A stretch of DNA of 64,000 nt from UBA11891 sp049890035 (GCA_049890035.1 JBMHCG010000043.1:62001-126000); one strand, 5' to 3'; positions 53,003 through 62,457 are shown, numbered from the stretch's first letter. Notes: a model not told the origin generated them from the letters alone. Numbers and translations: made by a program.

Positions 53003-53986
53003 ATGGATGCACATATAACTGTGGCCATGGCGCAATTAGCACCTGTATGGTTGGACAAAGTTGCCACCCTAACAAAAGCCAAAGAAGCACTTGTCGAAGC
53101 AGCTCGTAAAAAAGCAGACCTGATTGTTTTTGGAGAAGGATTTCTCCCAGGCTACCCTTTTTGGCTGGCCCTGACAGAGGGTGCAAAGTGGGAGCTTCCC
53201 GCCAATAAAACGCTCCACGCACATTACGTCAATAATGCCATCCAAATTGAGGCGGGAGAACTCGACGATCTGTGTGCTTTAGCGAAAGAAGTCAAAGTGG
53301 CAATTTATTTAGGTATCATTGAACGCGCCAAAGATCGCGGTGGGCATAGCCTCTACTGTTCCTTGGTTTATATCAATAAAAAAGGAATCATTGGGTCCGT
53401 TCATCGAAAGCTACAACCCACCTATGACGAACGTCTTACATGGGCTCCGGGTGATGGTCATGGGTTGCGCGTTCATGAATTAAACGGGTTTACCGTTGGG
53501 GGATTGAATTGTTGGGAAAATTGGATGCCTTTGCCTCGAGCCGCACTGTATGCACAGGGTGAAAACCTCCATATTGCTGTTTGGCCTGGTGGGGTCCACA
53601 ACACCAAGGACATAACACGATTTATTGCAAGGGAATCCCGCTCCTTTGTGGTATCTGTGTCCAGTATCATGCGCCGTACTGATTTTCCACCCCACACACC
53701 TTACCTGGAGTCCATTCTCGAAAAAGCACCCCCCATATTAGCAGACGGAGGCTCTGCCATTGCCAGTCCAAACGGGGAATGGTTGGTAAAACCCATGGCA
53801 AACAAAGAAGGTATCTTTTGCCACACACTATCCCTCAACACGGTCTATGAGGAGCGCCAAAACTTCGACCCAGTTGGACATTATTCTCGACCGGATGTTA
53901 CCCAATTAATCCTCAATAGAGAAAGACAATCCACAATTAAACTAAAGGACCATCCTAGCAGAACGAACAACAGTACCTGTTCTTGA
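53003..53986 (+). CDS. Nitrilase-family carbon-nitrogen hydrolase
   Basis: This 327-residue cytoplasmic enzyme has the nitrilase catalytic triad: Glu45 (FGEGFLPGYP), Lys136 (HRKLQPTYDERLTW) and Cys170 (GGLNCWENWMPLPR). The CWENxMP sequence around the cysteine is the form seen in true nitrilases and cyanide hydratases rather than amidases. It would hydrolyse an organic nitrile to the acid plus ammonia. The substrate is unknown. It is monocistronic and convergent with the DUF885 gene. Confidence 0.9.
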   Translation: MDAHITVAMAQLAPVWLDKVATLTKAKEALVEAARKKADLIVFGEGFLPGYPFWLALTEGAKWELPANKTLHAHYVNNAIQIEAGELDDLCALAKEVKVAIYLGIIERAKDRGGHSLYCSLVYINKKGIIGSVHRKLQPTYDERLTWAPGDGHGLRVHELNGFTVGGLNCWENWMPLPRAALYAQGENLHIAVWPGGVHNTKDITRFIARESRSFVVSVSSIMRRTDFPPHTPYLESILEKAPPILADGGSAIASPNGEWLVKPMANKEGIFCHTLSLNTVYEERQNFDPVGHYSRPDVTQLILNRERQSTIKLKDHPSRTNNSTCS

Positions 53987-54010
53987 GTATTTTTTTGCAA
54001 TCTCCTGCTT

Positions 54011-55789
54011 TCACAAATCCATAACGAACAGCTCGCTTTTTGCCTTTGATACAAAGCAGCATCTGGATCCGTTTATCTCCGTTTGCTTTCTTTTAATATA
54101 GCAGTTTACTTGGTCCTCTAGTAAGGGAAGTGTCAATGTACCTTCGCTTAAAATAAGATCATGAAAATCGCGAAGATCAAACAAATCGCCCAAAGTTTGT
54201 TGGGCTTTTTGCCGTAACGCTTTGATTTTCAATTCACCAATTTTGTAGGATAGTGCTTGCCCAGGCCAAGAAATGTATCGGTCTACTTCTGTTTGGACTT
54301 CATGCAAGGATAGGGCCGTATTATTGGCCATGTAATCGATGGCCTTTTGTCTTGACCAGCCAAAGGCATGGATGCCCGTATCCACAACCAAACGACAAGC
54401 ACGCCACATGTCATAGGTAAGTTGCCCAAAACGTTCGTATGGTGTCGTATATACTCCCATTTCTTCAGCTAATTTTTCGGCGTACAAACCCCAACCTTCG
54501 CCATAAGCTGAAAGATATAAGTCCTTCCTAAATTGTGGAATACGGTCAGGTAACTCAACGTTCAAAGCCATTTGCAAATGATGACCCGGAACGGCTTCAT
54601 GAGCTGTTAATGCTGGTAATACATACAAAGGACGACTTTTGAGGTTGAAGGTGTTAACCCAATAATAGCCCGGACGTGTACTGCCTATTTCGGTTGGAAT
54701 ATAACGCCCTCCGGTATATTTTGGTGCTATGGCAGCAGGTACGGGAGCCACTCCATAGGGTGTTCGTGGAAGGGTTTTAAAAAATCGTGGAAGTTGTTCG
54801 TCTAACCGTTTGGATAAATCACGCGCCTGGGTCAGAAGCTGGTCCGGCGTTTCTGAATAAAACTGCGAATCCGTACGTAAGAATAGAAGGAAATCAGAAA
54901 AATTTCCATTGAAACCAAGTTCAGCTATGATATTTTCCATTTGCCCACGAATGGCTTTCACCTCCTTTTCGCCCACTTCATGAATTTCTTTTGCACTCAA
55001 AGGCAGTGTCGTATAGTATCTTATTCGATTTTGATAAAATTGAGCCCCCTTTGGGGAAGCACTAACGCTGATATTTTCTCTGGTTTTTGGATAATATTCC
55101 GTTTCAAAAAAGCTTTTGATCTTTCGAAAAGAAGGGATGACCTTTTGTTCGATTAGGACTTTTGCTTGTTCTTGAAGAGCCACTTTTCGACCTGCCTCCA
55201 TAGCGGTGGGCAACTGAAGGAAAGGACTATAATAAAAATGATCCTCTACTTGGGTATGGGTGTGTTGGTCGTAGGTGGAAGCATAGCCCTCAAAAATAAC
55301 TAAGGGTTGGCTGTTTCCCGACGCAAGCCCTTTGCGTAACAAATCGAGTTGTTGTGTTACATAAAGAGGAATGGCATGTAAAACGTTCAAATATGCCTGC
55401 GCCTCTTTTTCGTTTGAAATGGCCTTTACCCGATAGACCAAATCATTGTGAAAGCCAGCATCAGATAGAATCGGATTCCAATGGGTTTGGAATGCATATT
55501 CTTCCAAATGATTGGCCAGGATAAAATCGAGTAATTCGTAAGAAATTTGATCCGTTCGTTTGAATCCACGGATGTCTATTTTTTTTAATTGCTCATGCAA
55601 ATCGGAACAGAAGGATGCGAAACGTTCAAATCGTTCCTCACTGAAGTCACCCAAGGGATAGGTATTCCGATCATAGGGTTCATAATTTTCATAGGCCGCA
55701 ATCAAGGTGTGAAATAGTGCTTCTTGTGGCAATGACAGCGTGGGATAAAAGAAAAAGACAAGCCATATGAGAAAGGTTAATTGTTTCAT
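54011..55789 (-). CDS. DUF885 family secreted protein (putative metallopeptidase)
   Basis: The frame is open to 56023, but the ATG at 55789 begins a signal peptide (MKQLTFLIWLVFFFYPTLSL), so the protein is 592 residues. The DUF885 hallmark TAHEAVPGHHLQM supplies an HExxxGHH-like metal site, with 'YGEGWGLYAEKLAEEMG' downstream. DUF885 proteins are thought to be zinc peptidases, without a firm substrate. The C-terminal ~30 residues (from NCYIKRKQ) look like an extension past the normal end. It acts in the periplasm or outside. Confidence 0.85.
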   Translation of the reverse strand: MKQLTFLIWLVFFFYPTLSLPQEALFHTLIAAYENYEPYDRNTYPLGDFSEERFERFASFCSDLHEQLKKIDIRGFKRTDQISYELLDFILANHLEEYAFQTHWNPILSDAGFHNDLVYRVKAISNEKEAQAYLNVLHAIPLYVTQQLDLLRKGLASGNSQPLVIFEGYASTYDQHTHTQVEDHFYYSPFLQLPTAMEAGRKVALQEQAKVLIEQKVIPSFRKIKSFFETEYYPKTRENISVSASPKGAQFYQNRIRYYTTLPLSAKEIHEVGEKEVKAIRGQMENIIAELGFNGNFSDFLLFLRTDSQFYSETPDQLLTQARDLSKRLDEQLPRFFKTLPRTPYGVAPVPAAIAPKYTGGRYIPTEIGSTRPGYYWVNTFNLKSRPLYVLPALTAHEAVPGHHLQMALNVELPDRIPQFRKDLYLSAYGEGWGLYAEKLAEEMGVYTTPYERFGQLTYDMWRACRLVVDTGIHAFGWSRQKAIDYMANNTALSLHEVQTEVDRYISWPGQALSYKIGELKIKALRQKAQQTLGDLFDLRDFHDLILSEGTLTLPLLEDQVNCYIKRKQTEINGSRCCFVSKAKSELFVMDL

Positions 55790-56214
55790 TTTAAGTTTTT
55801 TAGTACGTTCATTAATACTATGAAAGTGTATCTTTTTATTTATGTTATACCGGAAGTAAAATATAATTCGATGGATGATTGGCTCAATTAGCACAGGGTT
55901 TGGTGGCATCCCCACTTTACCTTCTCTGACCAATAGTAAACGGACCAAATCGTGTGAGATGGCTTTACTGGAAAGAATCTGCTTTTCTGTTTTTGGATTA
56001 CTGGATTGGTAATGTCCTTCCAATATAAAAATATTTTATCGATTTCAGTTATTAAACCTTTTCATTCCCAGCCGCCCAAGATCACGTCAATTGGTTCACA
56101 GGAACAGGGTTGAACGCTCTACTCAAATCAAAAAAACCGTTGTTTTACACCGTGCTCTTTTTTATTGGCTGGGAGATCCATTTTGTGGTATCTTGTGTAT
56201 TAAAAAACTGTACG
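55790..56214. other. Divergent intergenic region
   Basis: 425 bp between the DUF885 gene (minus) and the cupin gene (plus). Both longest frames extend into it but the signal peptide and cupin start argue against translation there. No hairpin or clear operator was recognised. TATCTTGT near 56189 is a poor -7 candidate for the cupin operon. Confidence 0.4.
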
Positions 56215-56526
56215 ATGAAGCTATCCGATATCAAAGCCAAAGAAATTCAACCCGGTTTGTATGGCAAAATGGTGCATGGAAAACAATTAACCTGGGCCTT
56301 CTGGGAGGTGGATGAAGGTGCTGAAGTGCCTTTGCATGAACATCACCACGAACAGATTATGCATGTGGTAACCGGCCGATTTGAATTCTGCCTTGATGGC
56401 AAAACCCGAGTTTGCAATGCCGGTGAGGTTGTCGTAATTCCCTCGCATACACCACATGCTGGAAAAGCACTCACACCTTGTCAACTAATGGATATTTTCA
56501 CCCCAGTACGAGAGGATTATCAATAA
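56215..56526 (+). CDS. Cupin-domain protein
   Basis: This 103-residue single-domain cupin starts at the ATG at 56215; the longer frame to 56110 has an unrelated hydrophobic head. The metal-binding cupin motif 1 is 'PLHEHHHEQIMHVVTGRFEF' and motif 2 'VVIPSHTPHAGKAL'. It is 2 nt ahead of the SDR gene, so the pair is cotranscribed. Small cupins of this form are often isomerases or sensors in sugar or hydroxy-acid metabolism. The precise role is not readable. Confidence 0.85.
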   Translation: MKLSDIKAKEIQPGLYGKMVHGKQLTWAFWEVDEGAEVPLHEHHHEQIMHVVTGRFEFCLDGKTRVCNAGEVVVIPSHTPHAGKALTPCQLMDIFTPVREDYQ

Positions 56527-56528
56527 AA

Positions 56529-57314
56529 ATGGAGATACAATTACACGGAAAAAACGCTCTTGTTGGGGGCAGTAGCAAAGGAATTGGTCGCGCTATTGCG
56601 GAACGTTTGGCTGCTTCTGGGGCCAATCTAACCTTAATGGCCAGCCATGCAGACCGACTGGAAAAAGTAGTGGCACAGCTCGATACCCGTCGGGGGCAAA
56701 AACACCAATTTTTAGTTGTTGACTTTTCTGATTATCCGTCTTTTTCAGAAATCATAGCAAGGTATTTCGCAACCAATTCGGTTGATATTTTAATCAATAA
56801 CACCCAAGGACCCGCTGCTGGGGGAGCCCTGGATAAATCCATAGCGGACTATCAAGCGGCTTTTGATCTGTTATTCAAATGTGCTGTAACAACAACGACG
56901 CATGCACTACCCCACATGCAACAACAGCAATGGGGACGAATTATTAACGTAGCCTCAATTTCGGTTCGGGAGCCTTTAAACTATCTGGCGTTATCCAATA
57001 GTTTACGAGCTGCTCTGGTCACTTGGGCCAAAAGCCTGTCGCTAGATGTTGCAAAAGATCAAATCACCATCAATAATACATTGACAGGCTATTTTGACAC
57101 TGAACGCATCGGGCAACTCAATTCCTTAAAAGCTAAAAAATTGGGCATTTCTCCCCAAGTAGTTCGGAACAATATGAAGGCCCAAGTACCTATGAACCGT
57201 ATTGGAAAACCTGAAGAATATGCAAATCTTGTATGTTTTCTGGCTTCCGATCAAGCAAGTTATATAACCGGAACCAACATTCCCATTGATGGTGGGCTCT
57301 TAAAATCATTTTAA
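56529..57314 (+). CDS. Short-chain dehydrogenase/reductase with degenerate active site
   Basis: This 261-residue SDR starts at the ATG at 56529 (the frame extends upstream into the cupin gene). The Rossmann motif GGSSKGIG (13-20), the NNTQGP block (90-95) and the C-terminal 'GKPEEYANLVCFLASDQASYITGTNIPIDGG' are normal. The expected catalytic YxxxK is replaced by Ser156-x3-Arg160 (SNSLRAAL), while Ser145 or Ser143 remains. It may bind NAD(P) without the standard chemistry. It shares a transcript with the cupin gene. Confidence 0.88.
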   Translation: MEIQLHGKNALVGGSSKGIGRAIAERLAASGANLTLMASHADRLEKVVAQLDTRRGQKHQFLVVDFSDYPSFSEIIARYFATNSVDILINNTQGPAAGGALDKSIADYQAAFDLLFKCAVTTTTHALPHMQQQQWGRIINVASISVREPLNYLALSNSLRAALVTWAKSLSLDVAKDQITINNTLTGYFDTERIGQLNSLKAKKLGISPQVVRNNMKAQVPMNRIGKPEEYANLVCFLASDQASYITGTNIPIDGGLLKSF

Positions 57315-57439
57315 AGTGGGCAATTAATCGGACTGATACCATCCCCTTAAACTTCCACTAGTTCCCTTACAATCCTTTTCTCAAGCTTTTAAAACGGTGT
57401 TTTTTGATAGCTCTCCCTCCGGGTCAGCTATTGGTATGC

Positions 57440-58825
57440 TTAGGATATGGCTTCAGACTTGTTTGGATCTGCATTGAGCCGGTTGAGTTCCCGTTCAAAT
57501 TTTTTCATTACATACAGATGCAACTTAGCTTGTGTCAATTTATAAATCACCCAGGGCAATTTCGGTACGTATTCATGGATGGCTGTAATCACATATTTGT
57601 TTTCCAAAATAGAACGAAACTCCAACCATCCCAAATCGGTGCGTTTCGTTAATTTACCTCCTGTGATGTAAAAAAGTTGGCGGTTGGGAGTACTTCTATC
57701 TTCGATCAACTGCAATTCTAATAGCATGATCCCCAACAAAAAAAACCGGAGAAAACTGCCATCAAATTTGGGATTGATAAGCCCTGCAAATCTTTTGCTC
57801 AGCCAGTTAGGGTAATATTTTGCAACCCATTGGGCATTGAACCTTCCCGGGTTGACAATGCGTTGCACACTCCTGACTGTATTTTTTTCAGTTTTGATTT
57901 GATGAAAGGTTGGCAATTGTGGTGGTTGCTTGTGAAGCGCATTATGGATACTTGTATCCATAGAGGTAAAATCAATGGTAAATAAATCTGCATGTTCAGA
58001 ATTAGGGATCATTTCGTGTTTAAGGCTCTCCACCAAAGGGGATACAAAATTAATGTTGGAATCCGCAAAAACACTAACCCACCACTTAGATAACCCTACT
58101 GTAAAGAAGGGCAGGGAAAAAATCAATCGATTTTTACCCATCTGTTGGGCAGTTTTCCTGAGCAGTTCCATATAAGTCATGACTTCCTTACCCCCAATTT
58201 CAATGTTTGTATTGTAGGCCTTAGGATTTCCCAAACATTGATGGATCAATGCCAAAATATCACTAACATCAATGGGTTGATTTTGGGATTTTGTCCATTT
58301 GGGACAGCCCATCACGGGTAAGTTCTTTACCAAATTCCGGATGATTTTGAAAGAAGATCCTCCGGGTCCTACTATAATTCCTGCACGAATGGCTGTTAGC
58401 GGTGTTTCGCGAGCACCCAAAGTTTTTTCTACTTCATAGCGCGATAGCAGATGGTTGGAAATTTGGTGTTGATCTTTGGGCAAGATTCCACCCAAATAAA
58501 TGATTTGTTGAAGTTTATTTTTTTGGGCGGCGCGAGAAAAATTATCTGCTAACAATAAGTCAGTATCTTCAAAATTACCTTGATTGAGCCGTGTTGAGGG
58601 TTGCATCGAATGCACCAAATAGATAGCTACATTGGCACCTCGAAGCGCTTCTTCCGTACTTGACATTGAATACAGATCAACGGACCGCCATATAACCTTA
58701 TCATTTGGATTGACCTTTACTTTTTTCCGGCTCAATGCGATAATCTCATACTCCTCTTGGAAGGTTTCAATGATCCACCTACCAATGAAACCGGTAGCTC
58801 CTGCAATTACTACTTTCTTTTTCAT
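57440..58825 (-). CDS. NAD(P)-binding SDR-like protein (atypical epimerase/DUF2867 type)
   Basis: This 461-residue protein begins with an extended-SDR Rossmann domain (MKKKVVIAGATGFIGRWIIE) and includes 'YLVHSMQPST', 'IIYLGGILPK' and 'TAIRAGIIVGPGGSSFKIIRNLV', as in complex-I-assembly/atypical SDR proteins. The C-terminal ~150 residues ('WVAKYYPNWLSKRFAGLINPKFDGSF' … 'GWLEFRSILENKYVITAIHEYVPKLPWVIYKLTQAKLHLYVMKKF') correspond to a DUF2867-like ligand-binding part. The substrate is unknown. It stands alone upstream of tRNA-Gln on the same strand. Confidence 0.82.
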   Translation of the reverse strand: MKKKVVIAGATGFIGRWIIETFQEEYEIIALSRKKVKVNPNDKVIWRSVDLYSMSSTEEALRGANVAIYLVHSMQPSTRLNQGNFEDTDLLLADNFSRAAQKNKLQQIIYLGGILPKDQHQISNHLLSRYEVEKTLGARETPLTAIRAGIIVGPGGSSFKIIRNLVKNLPVMGCPKWTKSQNQPIDVSDILALIHQCLGNPKAYNTNIEIGGKEVMTYMELLRKTAQQMGKNRLIFSLPFFTVGLSKWWVSVFADSNINFVSPLVESLKHEMIPNSEHADLFTIDFTSMDTSIHNALHKQPPQLPTFHQIKTEKNTVRSVQRIVNPGRFNAQWVAKYYPNWLSKRFAGLINPKFDGSFLRFFLLGIMLLELQLIEDRSTPNRQLFYITGGKLTKRTDLGWLEFRSILENKYVITAIHEYVPKLPWVIYKLTQAKLHLYVMKKFERELNRLNADPNKSEAIS

Positions 58826-59011
58826 TGCATTAAGTTAAGTAAATAATGTAGGAATTTCAGATAACGATGCGTGGCAGCTACCTTACAAACCAAGGTTGGA
58901 AAGTAAATTCATACAAAGACTGATACGATGCTTCCATGTGATCAGGTACCTGCTGCTGGGGACTTTCGGATGGACCAAACTTTCAAGGTCTTTGGTTTTC
59001 CATCAGCCAAC

Positions 59012-59042
59012 AAAAAAAGGGACTACGTTCCTGTACTCCCTT
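59012..59042 (-). terminator. Terminator after tRNA-Gln
   Basis: On the minus strand, AAGGGA…TCCCTT with an inner TAC/GTA pairing is followed by seven T. It begins 11 nt past the tRNA 3' end. Confidence 0.75.
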
Positions 59043-59052
59043 AGTTTACTAG

Positions 59053-59125
59053 TTGGCCCACTAGGGCTCGAACCTAGACTCTTCTGAACCAAAATCAGAC
59101 GTGTTGCCAGTTACACCATGGGCCA
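59053..59125 (-). tRNA. tRNA-Gln (TTG anticodon)
   Basis: The 73-nt minus-strand sequence folds as a cloverleaf: acceptor stem TGGCCCA/TGGGCCA, D arm around ATGGTGTAACTGGCAACA, anticodon stem TCTGA/TCAGA with loop TTTTGGT (anticodon TTG), and T arm GTTCGAGCC. The discriminator base is A. CCA is not encoded. It is followed by an intrinsic terminator. Confidence 0.97.
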
Positions 59126-59364
59126 ATGCGGTGCAAATTTAAATCTAAAATATCAAATCATCAAAGTTTTTTCTCAGAAAGGTGTTCCACAAATAATTTC
59201 ACTTTTGAAAAAGCTAAAACTGTTTCTAGCACTGGCAAGAAAAGCCATTCACTACCTGTTCTTTTTTCAAAGAGATGCATTCAATTGGATCCATTTCAGG
59301 TATCAATTCTTGTTAAGAATGACGGAAATACCTAAATTTTAAGTTGTATTGCAACCCCAGTATC

Positions 59365-59383
59365 ACTTTAAGCATCTTAAAGT
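59365..59383. promoter_or_regulatory. Perfect palindrome upstream of the ECF sigma gene
   Basis: ACTTTAAG-CAT-CTTAAAGT is a perfect 19-bp inverted repeat lying 19 nt before the preferred start of the sigma gene. It may be an operator or a leader hairpin. Its position inside the longest possible frame argues against translation from the upstream TTG. Confidence 0.5.
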
Positions 59384-59402
59384 ATATAGTAATGTCCCAA
59401 AT

Positions 59403-59978
59403 TTGACAATTCGTAACCTACATATTGACGAAACTTCGCTAATTCAGAGTGCACTCGAGCGCGATAAAAAAGCCCAAGAAACGCTTTATCGTAACTACGC
59501 TCCAAAAATGCTTAGTGTATGCAGATACTACATAAAAGACATTCAATATGCTGAAGATGTTCTTATGCGAGGCTTTTTGAAGGCATTTATACGACTGGAC
59601 CAACTCGGAAAAAAGGATTGTTTTGAGGCCTGGCTTCGAAAAATTATCACCAACGAAGCTTTGATGTTTTTACGCTCCAAAAAACATCTAATCTTTCTTG
59701 AAGAACACCCCTCTATACCCCACGAAATCAATATACCAACACTCAATTTTTCAACAGAAGACATACAATTATGGATTGACCAATTACCCGATAAACAGAA
59801 AATTATATTTATTCTGTTTGCTGTGGAAGGTTATTCTCATCAAGAGATTTCAAGTCTTTTAAATATCCCTGTCGGCACCTCTAAGGCGTATTTGTCCCGC
59901 GCCAGAAGTTCTTTACAAGAGAAAATAAAAACATACCACACTAAAAAAAATGAAAAAGCTAAAATTCGAAAGATATAG
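59403..59978 (+). CDS. ECF-type RNA polymerase sigma factor
   Basis: No ATG occurs near the N-terminus. TTG at 59403 gives MTIRNLHIDETSLIQSALERD and 191 residues; a TTG at 59349 would add 18 and span a palindrome. Region 2 is 'ETLYRNYAPKMLSVCRYYIKDIQYAEDVLMRGFLKAF', and region 4 is 'DKQKIIFILFAVEGYSHQEISSLLNIPVGTSKAYLSRARSSL', both standard ECF. It directs RNA polymerase to a stress or envelope regulon. The next gene overlaps it by 29 nt and looks like its membrane partner. Confidence 0.9.
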   Translation: MTIRNLHIDETSLIQSALERDKKAQETLYRNYAPKMLSVCRYYIKDIQYAEDVLMRGFLKAFIRLDQLGKKDCFEAWLRKIITNEALMFLRSKKHLIFLEEHPSIPHEINIPTLNFSTEDIQLWIDQLPDKQKIIFILFAVEGYSHQEISSLLNIPVGTSKAYLSRARSSLQEKIKTYHTKKNEKAKIRKI

Positions 59979-60606
59979 TAGAACGATTTTAGAAGCACGC
60001 TCGATCAAACCTTCGGCTAGGGTATGGAATGAATTGTCAGATACCTTACAAACAATACCCGTGAAAAGAAGACGGCCTCACTTTTGGCCTGCCGCCGGTC
60101 TCTATTTGTGCTTTTTGGGCTTACATATTTACTTTCAATCCAACTTCGATACAAGACAACCCATGTTAATCGAACCAGAATTTCATTCACCTGTTATAAA
60201 AGAAACAATCTTTAAAACAACCCCAACGAAAAGAAGGGATCTCGTTGTTGTAATTAAATTACCTTTTGATCCAATAAAAAATGAACTGACACCTACTTCC
60301 TTATCGTCTCTACAAGGTAAAACTGTGGATAGTGGGTTCCTACGCAACCTTTCAACTCGTTCAATCTCTATCGAAAAAGACAGTTTACTGCAACTAGAAA
60401 CAGAGACCTTACTTGAATTAGCGTCTCAAAAACTACACAATTTTCAATTAAAAGATTCCATTCGAAAATTGAAAGGTCTGGAGTTACTGATTGAAGCTGA
60501 AGCAGAATTGTACTCAGAATACCAATTGAAAACAAAAATAATAGACTTCATTCGAAATGGTTATTCAAAGTTGAGTATCGCTTCTTATGAATCAAACCCA
60601 AAATAA
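59950..60606 (+). CDS. Putative membrane anti-sigma-like protein
   Basis: This 218-residue protein has a basic N-terminal cytoplasmic part (about 1-45), one transmembrane helix ('FWPAAGLYLCFLGLHIYF', about residues 45-62) and a periplasmic tail with long amphipathic segments ('KDSLLQLETETLLELASQKLHNF'). Position, topology and a 29-nt overlap with the sigma gene fit an anti-sigma factor, but no zinc (ZAS) motif or known anti-sigma domain is visible. It may hold the sigma factor at the membrane until an envelope signal appears. Confidence 0.75.
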   Translation: MKKLKFERYSRTILEARSIKPSARVWNELSDTLQTIPVKRRRPHFWPAAGLYLCFLGLHIYFQSNFDTRQPMLIEPEFHSPVIKETIFKTTPTKRRDLVVVIKLPFDPIKNELTPTSLSSLQGKTVDSGFLRNLSTRSISIEKDSLLQLETETLLELASQKLHNFQLKDSIRKLKGLELLIEAEAELYSEYQLKTKIIDFIRNGYSKLSIASYESNPK

Positions 60607-60612
60607 TTACTC

Positions 60613-61338
60613 ATGAAACAGTATACATATGTTGGATTTATTAGTCTATTTCTCTTGGTTACCTCTCTTGTTGCTCAAAACAACCCCCTTGATGAGCCAA
60701 GAACCAGAGTCCTCAACGATTTTCATCAATTGAACGTTTATTCAGGAATTTATGTAAACTTGATTCCTGCCAAAGTAAACAAAGCCATAATTTATGGCGA
60801 TCGATATGGTAGCATTCGTCTGATTCAAAAGGGGAAAACCCTAAAGTTACGCAGACGCCTGGACGAACTATTTTACTCTACCAAAGCCTATGTGGATTTG
60901 TATTTTAAGCCCCCGTTGAATTCAATTAAATTACACCAAAAAGCGAATCTTTCAACGGAAGCTATCTTACAACAAAACCACCTGCAACTAAACGTTCATG
61001 AAGGTTCAAAATTCAAGGGAACAGTAAACACAAAGCAACTCATCACAAAAGTACGGACGGGTGGTCATGCCTTAGTTGATGGAACCGCTGAGCAACACCG
61101 AATTATTGTTAGTACGGGGGGGCTTTGTAAAGCAATGAAATTGAGTACAAACAGAACCCGAATAAAAATATTCGCTGGGGGGAAAGCCAATATATTTGCC
61201 AAAGATCAAATTGAAGCTAGTGTGGCTTTTGGTGGAAATATTTGGATTTTAGGAAATCCTAAAAATCTAATTGCAAGAAGAACCATAGCGGGTCAAATTA
61301 ATCATTACGACAATACTCTAACAGAAACAAGCAATTAA
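60613..61338 (+). CDS. DUF2807 (GIN-domain) secreted protein
   Basis: This 241-residue protein has a signal peptide (MKQYTYVGFISLFLLVTSLVAQ). It then shows the DUF2807 pattern: 'VLNDFHQLNVYSGIYVNLIP' at the start of the domain and repeated short beta-strand units such as 'LQLNVHEGSKFKGTVNTKQL' and 'IIVSTGGLCKAMKLST'. It is a likely right-handed beta-helix. DUF2807 proteins often follow sigma/anti-sigma pairs in Bacteroidota and are thought to be envelope or surface proteins. It is 6 nt after the anti-sigma-like gene. Confidence 0.85.
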   Translation: MKQYTYVGFISLFLLVTSLVAQNNPLDEPRTRVLNDFHQLNVYSGIYVNLIPAKVNKAIIYGDRYGSIRLIQKGKTLKLRRRLDELFYSTKAYVDLYFKPPLNSIKLHQKANLSTEAILQQNHLQLNVHEGSKFKGTVNTKQLITKVRTGGHALVDGTAEQHRIIVSTGGLCKAMKLSTNRTRIKIFAGGKANIFAKDQIEASVAFGGNIWILGNPKNLIARRTIAGQINHYDNTLTETSN

Positions 61339-61357
61339 TAACCATAATCTGCATCCT

Positions 61358-62377
61358 ATGAACCTACTTAAATATTCCTGCATTGTAATTATGCTTTTAG
61401 TAAGCCTATCTACTCATGGACAACAAGCAAGCAAGCAATATTTGGAAGAACAACGCAATGAAAAAATAGAGAAAATCAATCGGGACGGACGAGAAGAATT
61501 AAAATCAAAAATCAAAGCGATTAACGACGCTTTGATGGCAGGAGATATTTCTGTGAAGGAGGCAGATAGCTTAAAAATTAAATATGCCGAACAAACGGCT
61601 ATAGAAATAGAAGAAAAATCAGCTGCCGAAGCAACCCAATACTATGAAAATAAATTTGAATTAGAAGAAAACTTTGAATCCGAACCGGAGATGCAAGTTA
61701 GCCCGAGCATTCATGCCAAGGAGCGGAAGAATTACATATGCAATGATCTGGTATTTGCCTTTGGGCTGAACAATCTTCTGGAAGAAAATGTTTCGCTAGA
61801 AGATTCCCCTTATGAATTTGCAAAATCCTATTTTATTGAACTGGGATGGTCATGGAAAACAAATTTGGTGCCGCGTTCAGACCTCTTCAATATACGGTAT
61901 GGTTTTTCGTTCCAATTTAACTCCTTGCAACCAAAAGATAACGGCATTTTTACCACGGTGAATGACCAGATTCAACGGTCAAACTATGTTCAACCGTTAA
62001 AAAGGAATCGACTTATGTATACCAACTTTGTCATCCCTATCCATTTGGAATTAGGTTCCAAAAGAAAACATTTTACCACTGCCACATCCAATAGGAATTA
62101 TTTTATGAAGAGATATCGTCAACGTTCATTGATTTTCGGTTTCGGAATCTATGGAGGTGTCCATGTGGATCATATGCAAAAAATTAAAGGAAATGACTTT
62201 AAAGAAAGAATAAAAAATGATTTGGATTTTACGAATCTTATCTACGGACTTAGTGGTTATTTTTCTTTTCCTAGAATGTTCACACTTTATGCAAAAACTG
62301 ATCTTTCCCCGCTGTTTAGAAATCAACCACAACCACAAAAAAATATCTCTTTAGGAATGCGTTTTGATATCTTTTAA
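61358..62377 (+). CDS. Probable outer-membrane beta-barrel protein with coiled-coil head
   Basis: This 339-residue protein has a signal peptide (MNLLKYSCIVIMLLVSLSTHGQ). A charged alpha-helical segment (about 25-110) follows, with 'KQYLEEQRNEKIEKINRDGREELK' and 'IKYAEQTAIEIEEKSAAEATQ'. A C-terminal domain has alternating hydrophobic strands and ends 'NISLGMRFDIF' with a terminal Phe, as many outer-membrane beta-barrels do. It is the last gene of the sigma operon, 19 nt after the DUF2807 gene. The barrel is inferred from composition only. Confidence 0.75.
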   Translation: MNLLKYSCIVIMLLVSLSTHGQQASKQYLEEQRNEKIEKINRDGREELKSKIKAINDALMAGDISVKEADSLKIKYAEQTAIEIEEKSAAEATQYYENKFELEENFESEPEMQVSPSIHAKERKNYICNDLVFAFGLNNLLEENVSLEDSPYEFAKSYFIELGWSWKTNLVPRSDLFNIRYGFSFQFNSLQPKDNGIFTTVNDQIQRSNYVQPLKRNRLMYTNFVIPIHLELGSKRKHFTTATSNRNYFMKRYRQRSLIFGFGIYGGVHVDHMQKIKGNDFKERIKNDLDFTNLIYGLSGYFSFPRMFTLYAKTDLSPLFRNQPQPQKNISLGMRFDIF

Positions 62378-62457
62378 TCGCATGACCAAACGTAGTGAAT
62401 AAGAAGATACATTCTTAATGTTTTATAAAATCCATCAGGGCATACTGGAATATTTTT

